Origin: Heliocidaris tuberculata
Lineage: Eukaryota > Echinodermata > Echinoidea > Camarodonta > Echinometridae
Assembly: GCA_025618425.1 (NCBI GenBank)
Contig: CM046845.1
Span: 30,811,899-30,875,898 of the forward strand
Length of the DNA: 64,000 bases
Reading direction: 5' to 3'
Made by a program: the position numbers and the translations under genes. The notes under the pieces were generated by a model. It saw nothing but the letters and a program-made list of their open reading frames with translations, did not search any database and had not been told where the DNA came from. Of the stretch, positions 24,129-36,000 are shown in pieces (within the stretch, counting starts at the first letter, position 1; each line of letters opens with the position of its first letter).

Positions 24129-27100
24129 TTGACCAAGATCTAGGGCCAGACTTTGGTCCTGGTCTTCCCAGTGGACATGTTTGTGTGCATCATGAAGAGT
24201 GGGTGGTTGAGGAGATTGATGGATGTCTTCTTTGTCTTCCTCTTCTTCTTCTTCTTCATCATCTTCTTCTTCTTCATCATCATCGTCAGTCATTCTGGGG
24301 GAAAATATCACGTAGAATCTAAGTCTAGTGGATGCATCACCGGACTATGAATCAAATGGTTTGCGGTTCCTACTCTGCTGCCATACTAACATCCTTTGGC
24401 AAGATATTAATGTATAAATATATTTGTCACCCTCAACTCAAGTGTAGAAAATAGATATATGGTAGGATGAAAATATCTTCATGTTTTCAGCACTGAGGGC
24501 AGCCTAACTAAAGACTTGGCTAAAGCTAGGATAATAGTACTCTGTAGTCACCCTGAGCATCCCATGGAATGGATATTTATGCAATAAGCATTATCATCAA
24601 TACTATCATCAAGGTGAGTGAAGCAGCGATTTCTATAGACAATTCAAAATCATTTTTTTTTTCGGCAGTACAGGTAGCAGTTCACCTTCAGAGAATCATC
24701 CCCATCAAAGACTGCTATCACTCCCTAAATATTAGCATCAGTAGGCTTGTGAACTTAATGCAATCCTTTGTGTTGACATAATATGTGCATGGTTTCCATA
24801 ATCATTGTTAATAAATAGAAAAAAAACAAAAAGTAAATAAATATATACAGAAATAAATATATACAAAGTTATAAAGCAACAATGATCACGCCTATATCTA
24901 ATCTCTTTCCGCTTGCCAATGCCAAGGTGTGTTGGGTAAATAAGACTTACTCCATCTCATCCAGCTCTTCTTCTTGCCTCTCCAGCTCATCTAGTCTCGC
25001 CCATAAAACATCTTCTGCTGTTGGTTCATTCTTCCCTGTCTCATCGTCATAGCTACTGCTTGCATCTTTGTCTGATGGAGATGGCTTTACTGGAGGAATA
25101 TTAGAGACAGAAGCTTCTTTCTTTTTAGCTCTCCTTTCCTCTACAGAGAAAACACACAAATGAAAAAGTTTGTACGTTAGGGATGTCGGCAGATGAGGTA
25201 TTTTCTTGTCCCCATATTGCTCGACAGACATCAATATGACAAGTTAATAGCAGATGAGAACAAGTTATGCAATAAGAAATTACATCTAGCTCCTCAAAAT
25301 TCTGTATTTTCGTATTGTTCTACATATTCAGTGATGCTATACATTACACCCTCACGGGTATATGACCCTTGAGATTGCTCTGTCATTAGCTTGACACAGT
25401 TTGTTTCTCCTACATAAAAAAAGCTTGTTCTTGTTTTGAAGGTAAAATATAAAAACATGTTAATAATAATTGACTGCAACACTTAACCCTTATCCTTATC
25501 ATGCTTAACACTGTACCCCTCACATCTACTTTAAACATTTACCAGCAATACCGTCAACAATCCATATTTATCCCTTATATGTTTGATAAAAAAACAATTG
25601 CATATCACTTTTTTCTTCTACACAAACATTGTTAAGTGGAAGAAGGATCTGAATGTCATAAAAGTTTATGGAGAAGACGGAAGAGTTCATTGCCTACCTC
25701 TCCATTTCTTCTCCTTCTGCTCATCATATTCTTCTTTAATCTCCACCACATCTCCCCTGCCTTCTATCGTTTGTTTCATGTCAGACACAAAACCAAGTCT
25801 TGATTCCAAAAGATACTGCTGCTTCTTCAGATCATCCATCATCTTCTGTACATCTGGTGGAGTCCAATGAAAATACTTAAAGTATTAGATATTTGTCTTC
25901 TAAATTCCTGGCACTCTTATCACTTTCTTTCTTTCCATCTCTCTCTATCCATGTAACACATCTTTCCCTTTCAATTCAACCAAATAATCAACAATTGTTG
26001 CTTCTTCAACAAGATAAATTCTAACAACTGAATTTAAATTGACAAAAAAATTATCAGATATACTAATAGGATGTTCTTTTCTTCAAATGACAAAAATACA
26101 TGACCTTCCCCCAAATTTTAATTATTCAATACCAGAACTATTGGCTAGTGGTTTCTTCTACAGTCTTTCATAGCACTATTATTTCTTTTGAATGACTCCC
26201 TCCACCACATATGTATCCTGCAATGTGTTGCTTAACCATGCACAAGTTATTCCTCTAAAATCAACTCACATGCTTTTCTCCTGTCAATGATCTGGCAGGC
26301 TTGCTTGGCTGAACGCTCTGCAAACCAATTATCACCCAGAAGAACTAGGATCTCATTGGTATGGATCAGTTGACCTGGCATGAAGGCAAACTTGCCAAAT
26401 GGAACCTAAAGAAAGAGAGAGAGAAAAGTCAATTTAAACAGTTCATACCTTACTTAAGTCACAGCTCTGAGTCTAAAAGAATTAATTGACCAAAAAGATG
26501 AGAGACCCGAGGGATATAGTGAGTGAATAAGTTCCCTTTACCCCTCCCAGTCACAGGTAATACCAAATACATGATGGTTTTTATTCACATACTATACCAT
26601 TTCATATTTTGTAACAGACGTATTTTCTTGAAGATCTTGTGCCTAGGAAGATGTACAAACTGTTGTAGATGCACTGCATCAAGGGCAGAGAAATATTAGT
26701 TTTACACACCAAGGATTTTGTCCTGAATCCAGAAGACCGTGGAGGGTTTTACTAGGTGTCACAACGATCAGGAAGGCAAAATCATTGTTTTAAATGAACA
26801 AGAGATGAAGATAGGAAAATAGCATTAGCAAGGATAAAACATAAGCTGGGGGTCGTTTCATCAAATCAACTCCATGACAGTCATAACTGTTGTCGGCGAT
26901 CTACGGAAATGTCATGGACCTGATAAACTGTTTCACGAAGACATGATAAACGACAACTCAGTGATATCGATACTCATCCACGAAAAACATAGTCTATATC
27001 ACAGTCCATTGGAATTATCGTCAATTACCCAAACAGATTTTGAGGCTCAGTTTTTCCCAAACTATTCCAAAATGTCAAAAATGGCAGCGAAGATGAATGA

Positions 27101-28085
27101 TGGTGATACAAACATCCCGTTTACATGAAAAGATGTTTTACTTATGGCATCTTAGAATTTATAAAATTGAGAAAACTCGAGGAGGCTTTTGTGATGTACG
27201 AATCTAGATTTGTAAGTAAGAGGATACCGTAATTGACTAATTATGGAAAGAAGACCCAAATCGTGTTCACTTTAGAGAAAATGATTAAATTAAGATATTT
27301 TATGGCCATATTTTTAATATTTATTCATTAAAATATACATATAATATTATTCATATCAAAGCATTGGGTGAAAAGGGAAAAAAAGGGAAAATACATACAT
27401 GATAAATTGTCGTCGTTCACATGGGTCTGTATATACAGACTGTTCCGTTTTCGATGCTGATTCTATGGTAGACGAATGTGGGTATTTTTAATATTAATCT
27501 CATTTACTTGTTGGGGGGTCAAGAAGCCATAAGAACATATTGTCCGTCTGTACAATATTACAATACGAACATTAGTAACACTATTTGATAAAGGAATGAT
27601 AAAGGATAATGCTTGGAGATCAGGAAATAAACGTTCTCTTAATTAATATTTCTTATTTTTTCGCAGCCCATAGACTAACTAAAAGCTGGCTTGTGATGGC
27701 GTTCGAAAAAGATATGACAGGTCTGGAGTACCGACAAGTCACTTGTCAGGGAAGTTGTCGCTGATCTTCGCAAAGACGGCTTTGTGAAACACTTAGCGGA
27801 CAAGTTGAGCGACAGTGTCGAGATGTCGCTGATCTTGTCGTTATGACGGTTTGATGAAACGACCCCCAGATGAACAGATTTTATTGAAAATAATTATATT
27901 TAAGATTCTCTTACCATAACCTCATGTGAAACTTTATCTGGTAATGCTGTCAGTCTGGATTTCAGAGCAGTGTAGTCTTCATCAAATTTTTGCCACTGCT
28001 GTAATTTGTCCTTGGTCTCAAACAAGGCCTTCTCCTCCTCCTCCTTGAGACGACCAATATGGGCAAGATCGTCTCCCTCAGCCAT
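22229..28085 (-). CDS. URI1: URI1, unconventional prefoldin RPB5 interactor
   Basis: Seven exons, listed 5' to 3': 28085-27915, 26405-26270, 25853-25698, 25140-24951, 24294-24021, 23533-23315 and 22354-22229. Phases all agree, giving 423 aa (human about 535). Residues 8-150 are the alpha-type prefoldin domain with its coiled coils and the hallmark VPFGKFAFMPGQLIHTNE (58-75) and LLGDNWFAERSAKQA. Residues 206-216 carry LWARLDELERQ, conserved in human URI1. Residues 221-241 and 274-284 are Asp/Glu tracts. VIRFSHS aligns with human TIYFSHT near the PP1-binding part. RSPADIYELY and PKSILK follow, and the last exon gives AFTGNIVE and KRVSKFKA as in human. URI1 works in the R2TP/prefoldin-like complex that assembles RNA polymerases and binds RPB5. 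A leader-exon acceptor lies just before the start (28094-28100). Confidence 0.94.
24320..24560 (+). mobile_element. tRNA-derived SINE in URI1 intron 4
   Basis: The A-box-like AAGTCTAGTGGATGCATCAC, the anticodon-arm-like CACCGGACTATGAATC and the B-box-like GCGGTTCCTACTC (24363-24373) are tRNA-like. A body with TTTGGCAAGATATTAATGT follows. Too diverged to be a working tRNA. Confidence 0.55.
26848..27867. mobile_element. 1.0-kb terminal-inverted-repeat element in URI1 intron 1
   Basis: The left end GGGGGTCGTTTCATCAAA (26848) and the right end TTTGATGAAACGACCCCC (27867) are perfect mirrors. Subterminal parts contain repeated GTCGCTGATCTTCG/GTCGGCGATCTACGG words in opposite orientation. No recognisable transposase was seen in the interior. 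The ends resemble the shorter GGGGGCGTTTCATGAAA elements. Confidence 0.65.
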
Positions 28086-28288
28086 TATGTACACTGCATG
28101 ATAGAAAAATAAGATACAGTTTATATGTCACATCAGCCCAAAGAGCTATGTGCAAACCTAATATACTTTCGAAACATTAATACTCATGGTCATTTGAAGG
28201 GGACGGGGAACTCTGATATTCGGGGCTAAGATTTGGTCCAGGCATTCTAGTGAGATCGACCAATTCTTCCATTTTTTTCTATAAAGTA

Positions 28289-28550
28289 CAGGGCCGTAGC
28301 CAGAGTTTGATGTTTGGGGGGGGGGCACATACATGTAATTGATCGACGTCCTGGGGAGGGGTCTAAGAGGAGGGGTGTCTCCCTTCCCTTTGGAAAATTT
28401 TTGCCTATTTAAAAGGGTGAAGATGCAAAATGGTGAATTTTCTGACATAAATTTGTTTTCATAATAAAAAAATTTCAACCGATCTTGGAAATTTTGGGGC
28501 GGCACGTGCCCCCCCCCCCCCCCCCCCCCCCCCCCGTGGCTACGTGCCTG
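28289..28550. mobile_element. Inverted-end repeat with long C run, upstream of URI1
   Basis: CAGGGCCGTAGCCA at the left is mirrored by TGGCTACGTGCCTG at the right. The interior has a G run (about 28317-28326) and a C run of about 27 (28509-28535). Confidence 0.5.
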
Positions 28551-29047
28551 ATAAAGCAGCCCTCGCAGATGCAGAAACCCCAAATCTCCCATTTACAGCC
28601 TTTTACAAAAGTGTGAAGAAAAGATAACTTGAGACCATGCAAGTTAGTGTAAAAAGATTTTGCTCTGATTAATAAGAAAGGAGAGGAAGCTTAGGGCTTA
28701 AGGGGGAGGTTAAAGAACAAGGAGAGAAAAAAGGAAGAACAAGAAAAATGAAAAAGAAAACTGAATTATGCATGGAAGAAAATTTTTGAGTGACTTGGTA
28801 CTCAAAGATTGTCTGAAAAGGAAAAAAAACAAACAAAAAAGGTTATCATCTGAAAATTTGGGGAAGGGCATAGTATGTAAATATGCATTTTGAATTATAG
28901 TAATCATGAAATAACAAAAATCTAAAAATTGTGGGGGAAATTTCATGTTTTATTGCTCCCCTGTCTGCCCACCCCCCCCCCCCCCTATTTTCAAATCATG
29001 GGGATTTCTGCCCATGGTAATATGGTATCATGAGCCAAGAATATAAT

Positions 29048-29331
29048 AAGAATAAGGATGAAGAGAAAGAAGAAAGAAAGACAAGGAGAAGAGGAAGTTG
29101 AAGAAGAAGATGAAGAAGAAGCAGAAGAGGAAGAAGAAGAGAAAGGAGGAGAAGGAGAAGATGAAGAAGAAAGAGAAGAAAAAGTAGGAGGGGAAAGGGG
29201 AAGAAAAAGGAGAAGGAAAAGGAGAATGAAAAGGAGGAGAATGGGAAGGAGAAGGAGAAAGAGAGAGAGAGAGATAAAGAGAAGGAGAAGGAGAAGGGAG
29301 GAGGAGGAGGAGAAGAAGAAGAAGAAGAAAG
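29048..29331 (+). repeat. Polypurine (GAA/GGA) tract, about 280 bp
   Basis: The plus strand is almost only A and G across this stretch, with GAAGAA, GGAGAA and GAGAGA units. It lies upstream of URI1. Long open frames read through it on both strands are compositional. Confidence 0.9.
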
Positions 29332-29626
29332 GAATTCCATACTATTACACACGCCAAATCGAGTGAGTCGGACCAAGTGATGTTAATGGTACTGAAAATG
29401 AAGGCTCTTTTGCCAAAACAAAAGAAAGGCAGATCATAAATGTGCAATCTGAGGTAAATTAACAATTGATTAAACAATATACATACACTTGATGGGTGTC
29501 TGCAGGTTTTTTCTACCATAAAAACGCCATCTGAATCCGCTGTAGTTTCTGTGGCCAGTTTCTGTTTCTTGCCCATGGATGATAGCCGTTGTTCAAGTCG
29601 GTGAATAAAACAACAATCGTTATTAT

Positions 29627-29656
<30 letters not shown>
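29627..29656 (+). repeat. Poly-G run of about 30
   Basis: An uninterrupted G homopolymer followed by AGGGGAGG. It is one of many G or C runs in the window; others are near 9042, 28509, 33504, 39690, 46060, 57386 and 61423. Confidence 0.9.
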
Positions 29657-29657
<1 letters not shown>

Positions 29658-30269
29658 GGGGAGGTGAAACATTCAAAGAGAAGTTTTATGGTGCGGATAC
29701 TAATAAATATTAATATTTATTACTCACCTTAGGGCTTGGGGTGAATTGCTTGTTCTCAGCTCATTTAAAAATTAAACGAGTGAATGACTTCTAATGTTTT
29801 CAAGATTCAAGATTTATTTATTTTTCGATACCGATTCATAAATCATATAAAGTATTTACATTGTAGAAGAAACTCATCATTCAAACATAACGCATATGAA
29901 CTTTGTTTTACATATTATTTTCTAAAATAAATGTTATAACAGAGAGAGGTTTACACGCGTTTCAATTGTCTCTTGATAATGATAATCGAAAAGGTAACGA
30001 AAGGGAACTAGCAGAGAAGCGGAGCTTGTAAATAATTGCACGTTCCCAATTAAAAATCATTATAATTATATATACATGATTCAAAAATCTGTTCGTTGTT
30101 GTTGTTGTTTTTTGTGTTTTTTTTTTTTGTTTTTTACAGTATACGTTAACTAACAAACTTAATTAATAAACACACAAAGGCTCACCTAGATTAAGAGGCA
30201 GATGGGGAGGGACAGGTTGATAGAGGAAAAGAGATGAAATCAGGAATGGGAATAAGGGAGGGGGAATAA

Positions 30270-30310
<41 letters not shown>

Positions 30311-30359
30311 AACATGGAGGGAGATCAGGATCAAACTTCCGCGTGTGGCTTGTATCCGG

Positions 30360-30545
30360 GATATTTTGGAGAGTTGGCTTTTCCTTGTATGTTAGTAAGA
30401 GATGTTGTTTTAATTTTCTTTTAAACGTATGATTATTAGGAGTATCAATAATATTTTGGGGAAGGGAATTCCAAAGTTTAGATCCAGTTGTTGTGAAAGT
30501 TTTATTGGCAAAGAGGGTTCTTGTTCGCGGCAGGCGATAGTGGCT
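30360..30545 (-). pseudogene. LINE reverse-transcriptase 3' end relic
   Basis: On the minus strand the frame reads LPRTRTLFANKTFTTTGSKL, WNSLPQNIID, then TPNNHTFKRKLKQHLL, the standard C-terminal tail of CR1/L2-type LINE proteins. Upstream it is cut off before the (TAA)n array at 30659-30902. Downstream it runs into a (TA)n tract near 30273-30304. Confidence 0.8.
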
Positions 30546-30658
30546 AGCCTAGCTGTCTGGTAGTCTGCTTTGTTCAGAGATATATATAGGGCCTTTCCAA
30601 TTTTGAATGGATAATTGTTTTCTTGATCTCATCATGTCAACATTGCTGATAGAAACTT

Positions 30659-30902
<244 letters not shown>

Positions 30903-31569
30903 GCTACATTCATATCCATTCCAGGGGATGCTCAAAGTGCCAACAAAGTACATGTATACTACTATTACACTGGCTTTAGCCCAGCTGCCCTAAGCCGCTA
31001 AAAGCATTGAAGGAATAAATTCCTACCAGGTACCCATTTACTACAGCTCGGTGGAGAGTGGCAAATAATAATTAACAATTTTTGCCAAATCAAACTAAGA
31101 TTTAAAATACATGTAAGATATTTTTCAAGTAACAGAAAGCAGACAGTTGACAGAGAATGATACACATAGTCTCTCATTCAACGAGAAAAAAAAAAGAACA
31201 ATATTTCTGTGTGAAAGAGTAATTTTGCAATGCGCAAACACAAGCAAAGGAGATGTCAGAGCTTCACTCATTAAAGGCATGTTTCTAAATATAACCACTA
31301 ACGTAATATAGCTAAGGTAGCTAATTTGCATATTATTTGCATACATATGCAAATAGTATGCAACCCTAACCCGGCCTAAATAGAAAAAATAATAATGTCT
31401 ATTTTTAGAAACATGCCTGTACGACTTGTTAAATAATGTCTGCCCTTCCAGATTTGCTAGCCCTCGGAATGATAAACATAGAATACTAGAATGCAGAAAT
31501 TGTATCAAACATTCCATCCACAGTTATAATTTATTTATTTTTTATTTTTTGTAAACGTTCACATCACCT

Positions 31570-31578
31570 TCTTCTTCT

Positions 31579-31625
<47 letters not shown>

Positions 31626-31694
31626 TTCTTCTTCTTCTTCTTCTTCTTCTTCTTCTTCTTCTTCTTCTTCTTCTTCTTCTTCTTCTTCTTCTTC
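31570..31694. repeat. (CTT)n microsatellite
   Basis: Nearly pure CTT array with one CCT interruption. Confidence 0.97.
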
Positions 31695-31750
31695 CTAATT
31701 TCTTTCGTTCTGTTTCACTGATACGCAAATGTTTTGTAGCCTTTCTTTGT

Positions 31751-31751
<1 letters not shown>

Positions 31752-31814
<63 letters not shown>
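31752..31814. repeat. (GA)n(GT)n compound microsatellite
   Basis: A GA run passing directly into a GT run. Confidence 0.97.
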
Positions 31815-32091
31815 TCAGTTAAATTGTTCAGTTAAATTGTACTATTGTTGTTTATTTATGGATGGCACGTAATGGAAATATATAATTTGTATTGTGTTTA
31901 TTGCCATGTTGAATTATATTGTGTAATTAATGCTCAATTTGTAATTATTCGTTTTGAAAAACTGAATAAGGAATAAAAAAATTATGAAAAGAAAAAAAAA
32001 AGTGTGTCTTTAACCCCCCCCCCCCTCCCCCGCACACTGAGACTTAAATTTTGACAGGAAACAACGGCGACAAAGTACTGTTAAAACTTAC

Positions 32092-32330
32092 CCATTCGTC
32101 GATCTTCCGCCAGACATTTTATCATTCTAAAATCCTAGAACAAAGGTAATTCTAAATTTAAAAAAAAAAAAAAAAGAATTACCATTCTAAAATCCTAGAA
32201 AAAAGGTAATTCTAAAAAAAAAAAAAAAAAGTACCTAATTTGTCAGGCGACAGCTAGGGTACTTGTATTCCCATTCGTCTTCCGCCAGACATTTTATCAT
32301 TCTAAAATCCTAGAACAAAGGTAATTCTAA
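32092..32330 (-). repeat. Local duplication containing a candidate short leader exon
   Basis: The block CCAGACATTTTATCATTCTA plus AAATCCTAGAACAAAGGTAA occurs at about 32111-32155 and 32286-32325, with a partial copy at about 32180-32215. On the minus strand the first copy reads ATG at 32117, codons MSGGRSTN, then a strong donor GTAAGTTTT at 32091-32083. The second copy lacks the donor. Confidence 0.5.
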
Positions 32331-32684
32331 AAAAACGTAAGGATCTTTATAAAGTTATAACAATTTTCAATCGCAACATGCTAATAATATTTACACAGTA
32401 GGATGGGGTTGCATTTCCGGACACTTAACAAAAATTAGCCTGTCAGATTTTACGAAAAACATGCATCAAGTAACACTAAAACCAGTGAATATTTGCAATT
32501 CACATGATTTTCAACCTATCCTGTGAAAGATTTGTGACAATTTGCTTGAAAAGCTGTTCGATTTACTGTTTAAAAATGACCTGTTAGGATTAACAACCTG
32601 TCCGTCTGGATATATACAGTGAAAGGTGAAAGAATTTTGTGCTTCAAGCTCTTTTGTTGATACTTAATAAATTTTCATCATTTC

Positions 32685-32760
32685 CTGATGAAGGCCTACG
32701 GCCGAAAATTTGAAAACTTTTCAGTCTCACGGAATCTTTTATTTACTTGTCTTCTACACT
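32685..32760 (+). mobile_element. Penelope-like tail with hammerhead-like core
   Basis: CTGATGA (32685-32691), then GGCC-TAC-GGCC, then GAAA (32704-32707) has the order of a hammerhead ribozyme catalytic core, and stem II is self-complementary. Stems I and III are not convincing by eye. Confidence 0.4.
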
Positions 32761-32880
32761 TCATCTATAAAGTGAAAGGAGCCGATCGTAAAGATGTAAA
32801 CAAACCTTTGTTTACATTCTGGCTAATTTGCATATAAAGTTTGTTCACTTCTAAAGCTAAGGTCACTGACCTGCGCTTCC

Positions 32881-33030
32881 AGTGTACTCGGCGTCGACCA
32901 TTGGCTAAAAGTTCGTAAACTAAAATGGCCGCGTCTACGAGCTCTGTGTGTTGGCGATGGCGGCACATTCGTCTAAACAGTCTAGTATACTACATTCCTA
33001 TTCTAGTTCCTTCCGACGTTCAAAAAAACA
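32881..33030. promoter_or_regulatory. Candidate CpG/YY1/CCAAT promoter
   Basis: ACCATTGGCT (inverted CCAAT box) near 32898, AAAATGGCCGCG near 32922 and GATGGCGGC near 32956 (YY1-like) cluster in a locally GC-richer stretch. It lies directly before the candidate plus-strand first exon at 33031. Confidence 0.35.
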
Positions 33031-36000
33031 ATGTTTTCATCGTATCGTCCTGAGGAACAGGTTCTTCCTTTGATGGTATTTTATGAAGCAAAGAGGTAAG
33101 CTTCTGTGATATTCATGGAAAACATTGTAGACAGGTCCAAGCCTACAAAATATTTTCAACGACCACGAATCTTCTCTTGCATCATGCATGCAAGCAAGGC
33201 GGTGCCAGGCTTGGCCTTGGGCCCATGCGTGCATGCATGCTGTGGCGCACGGGCGGTGCCCAGACCAGATGCAAAGGCAAGACTAGACTTTGAAGCAGCG
33301 TCATGTGGCTAAAACTAAAAGTAACAGTTAGCCAAGCGCAAAATAATTTGTTATAATTAGGAATGCACACAGTTTACTGTTTTCAAGCTTTGTAATGTTG
33401 AACTTCTATTTGACTTAAGACCTCATTTCACTTTCACTTTTCAGTTAACTTTTGCATATTAATATTATCACTTTATTTTTAGTTGTCTTTTATCTTTTTT
33501 GGTGGGGGGGGGGGGGGGGGGAGAAACAACTCAATTCTAGAACCCTGTAATAGTATTATTAGTCTAGCGCTAGCATTTTATCACCCCCCCCCCCCCAAAT
33601 CTTCAGAAATTCTAACCTGCAGCTTCCCTCAAATATTGGTCTTGTGAAAAAACACTAACGGATACAATTACAATCTAGGTTTTTTATTGTTTTTTGGGGG
33701 GGTGTAGTTTTTTAGTTTGGACTTTAAATTAAAGTTAGGATGATCAAGGTACATAGATTTAGAACATAGTACAGATATTTGTTTCATTAATGTGAAGACT
33801 ACAATAAGACCTACAAGTAAAAGACTTAAGACAGGGGATGATCAAAAAGTTGAAGACATTATAAATGTATAATTTTCAGATCTGAAGACTTCTGTAACTA
33901 AGTTCTAAAGTGAGATTGGATACACAGTCACAAGGGTGTGTGTGTGTGTGTCTGCGTGTGGAGGGGGGGGGGGGGAGGGGGGTTACACTTGATTTTTTAA
34001 AACTTTTGGATGTAATGTTTGCCAGTTAGTTATAACCTCTACATGTATATCCCCAAATCCAATGTTGGGTGTGTACAAAATTGGATCAAACTCTACATCC
34101 AAAATGAAACTTGTATCATGAAATCAGACAAATCCATGAGAAAACAAATTGGGTGCCATAAATATCAAAAGAATAAAAAACCTGGGAACATGCCAATGGC
34201 AATTTGACTATGTGAATCATGTTGATCAATTGCTATAAACTAAGACAATAAGAAAAGTTTGATTTCTCCAACATGCAGGCATTCCTGTGCAAAATTTGTA
34301 TAGATTATGTTCTATCATCATGTATTCAATAATCGAATATTAAGGTTCCCCCCCCCCCCTTTCACTTTTAGCCAACACTGCATTATCTTTCAATAATATG
34401 TTAGTGATTTAATTCAAGACATAAATGACTAGCTGGATAAGGGGCAATGATAGTTAAATGGATGAGGATCAATGATTTGTGAATGAGTTTGGTAGTAAGA
34501 GGAAATTTGGTTTGACTAAAGGAGCAAGCTACTTGTTAACTATAAAGCTTTGCAGCTCTCTGCTGTCAAATATGAAACTCTTGTTACATATTTTAGAAAG
34601 TAGAACTCCTAACCTTTGAAATACTTGTAAGATCAGCAACTTAAAGGGAAATCCAACCTTAATGGCAAGTTGCTCTGAAAGAAAGGAAGAATCAGAGAAG
34701 TATATTGCCTTATTGGTGAAAGACTGAACGAAATCAGTCAAGCAATAAGAAAGTTATGAATTTTTGAAAGTTGTAATCACTATATGGGAATTTCAAATTG
34801 TCCAAATAGGTAATGTCACTGTGATGTAGTTACAGACAACTCCCCCATTTGCTCCAACACACAAAATGAATAAAATGTCATTTTTTTTTCCAAAACGTAT
34901 TACTCAGTAGGATCTTTTCCTTTCTTGAGGACATGTAACAATATGCTATGTACAATGTATTTTGAGTACTGCCTGAGGGAAAAGGCACTTCGGAGAAAAC
35001 CACAAATTCATGATATTTTTGTGTACAACAAACAGGAGAGTTGTCAGCAAGTATGTCACAATCGACTCACCAAATTGCCATTTTGAGATTCGAATAGATG
35101 TAGTGATCTAATTTTTTCAAACATCCATAACTTTCTTATTCCTTGTCCGATTCAGTTCTTTCCAACTTTCACCATCCTGTATTTCTCATTTTTCTGCTTT
35201 CACACAAATCATCATATTGCCTAGGTTGGATTGCCCTTTAAGTCTGCCATGTATGGTCGGTCAGCCTATATAGGTAGAAAGATCTAAAGTCTCAACTTTC
35301 ATTCTTCTCTCTGCTCATCTCATCAACCCTTTAGTACCTAACAATTACGTGTAGTGTAGTCATTTACTCACTGAATTCAGTCTCAGTAAACCATCTTGCA
35401 GCATAGACTCTCTGCTGTATGCAAAATCTTTCCACAGTAATGTATTACTTCAATGTGGATTCTAAAAGGCTTATGTGTAAAGATAGCACACACAAAATTT
35501 CAGCGCCCAATATCCCCTACAATACATTTGCTGTAGTGTTACGCAGGTCAAAGTCCACGGGTGGACCCGGGCGATTTAGTGACTAATACTCCTTTCATAC
35601 CAAGCACTTTTGCGGGGAAGTTTCCTGCGTAAGTTCCGAATTACACAGGGAATGGTCCGGTCTGAAAGGAACAAGGGAAAAGTTACACGCGTAAAGAAGA
35701 AGAAGTTCCTCGCATAAATTTTCCAATTATCACTTCCTGCTGGTCACACTATGATCCCATGTCGTCGCATCGACTTTTCTTTTGAAACTCTGTGCAAAAA
35801 CACAAACGCACACCCTGAATCTGAACTGACTTCCGGCCGATTGAACGTGGAATTCGTAACCAAGGCAACTTTCCCGGGGAAGTGAGGTCGGTCTGAAAGG
35901 TGCTCCTGTACTTCTCCCGGTAACCTAAAGAATTTGTGCTTGTAAAATCTGGAGGTTTTCACCAAGGAAGTTAAATAGGCAAATGGTCTGAAAGGGGTAT

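Noticed and set aside
26874..27128. 84-codon frame inside the 1-kb intronic element
   Set aside because: No recognisable transposase motif; no coding-like pattern.
28158..28592. 144-codon minus-strand frame with Gly run
   Set aside because: It spans the inverted-end repeat 28289-28550 and its C homopolymer; no domain is visible.
29470..29576. Minus-strand MGKKQKLATET...DGVFMVEK resembling an HP1/CBX N-terminus
   Set aside because: The resemblance ends after VEK, no chromodomain exon follows in the 900 bp downstream, and no clear acceptor precedes it. Too weak to call.
28996..29672. Open frames of 102-214 codons rich in Ser/Phe/Leu or Lys/Glu/Arg
   Set aside because: They come from the polypurine tract; absence of stops is compositional.
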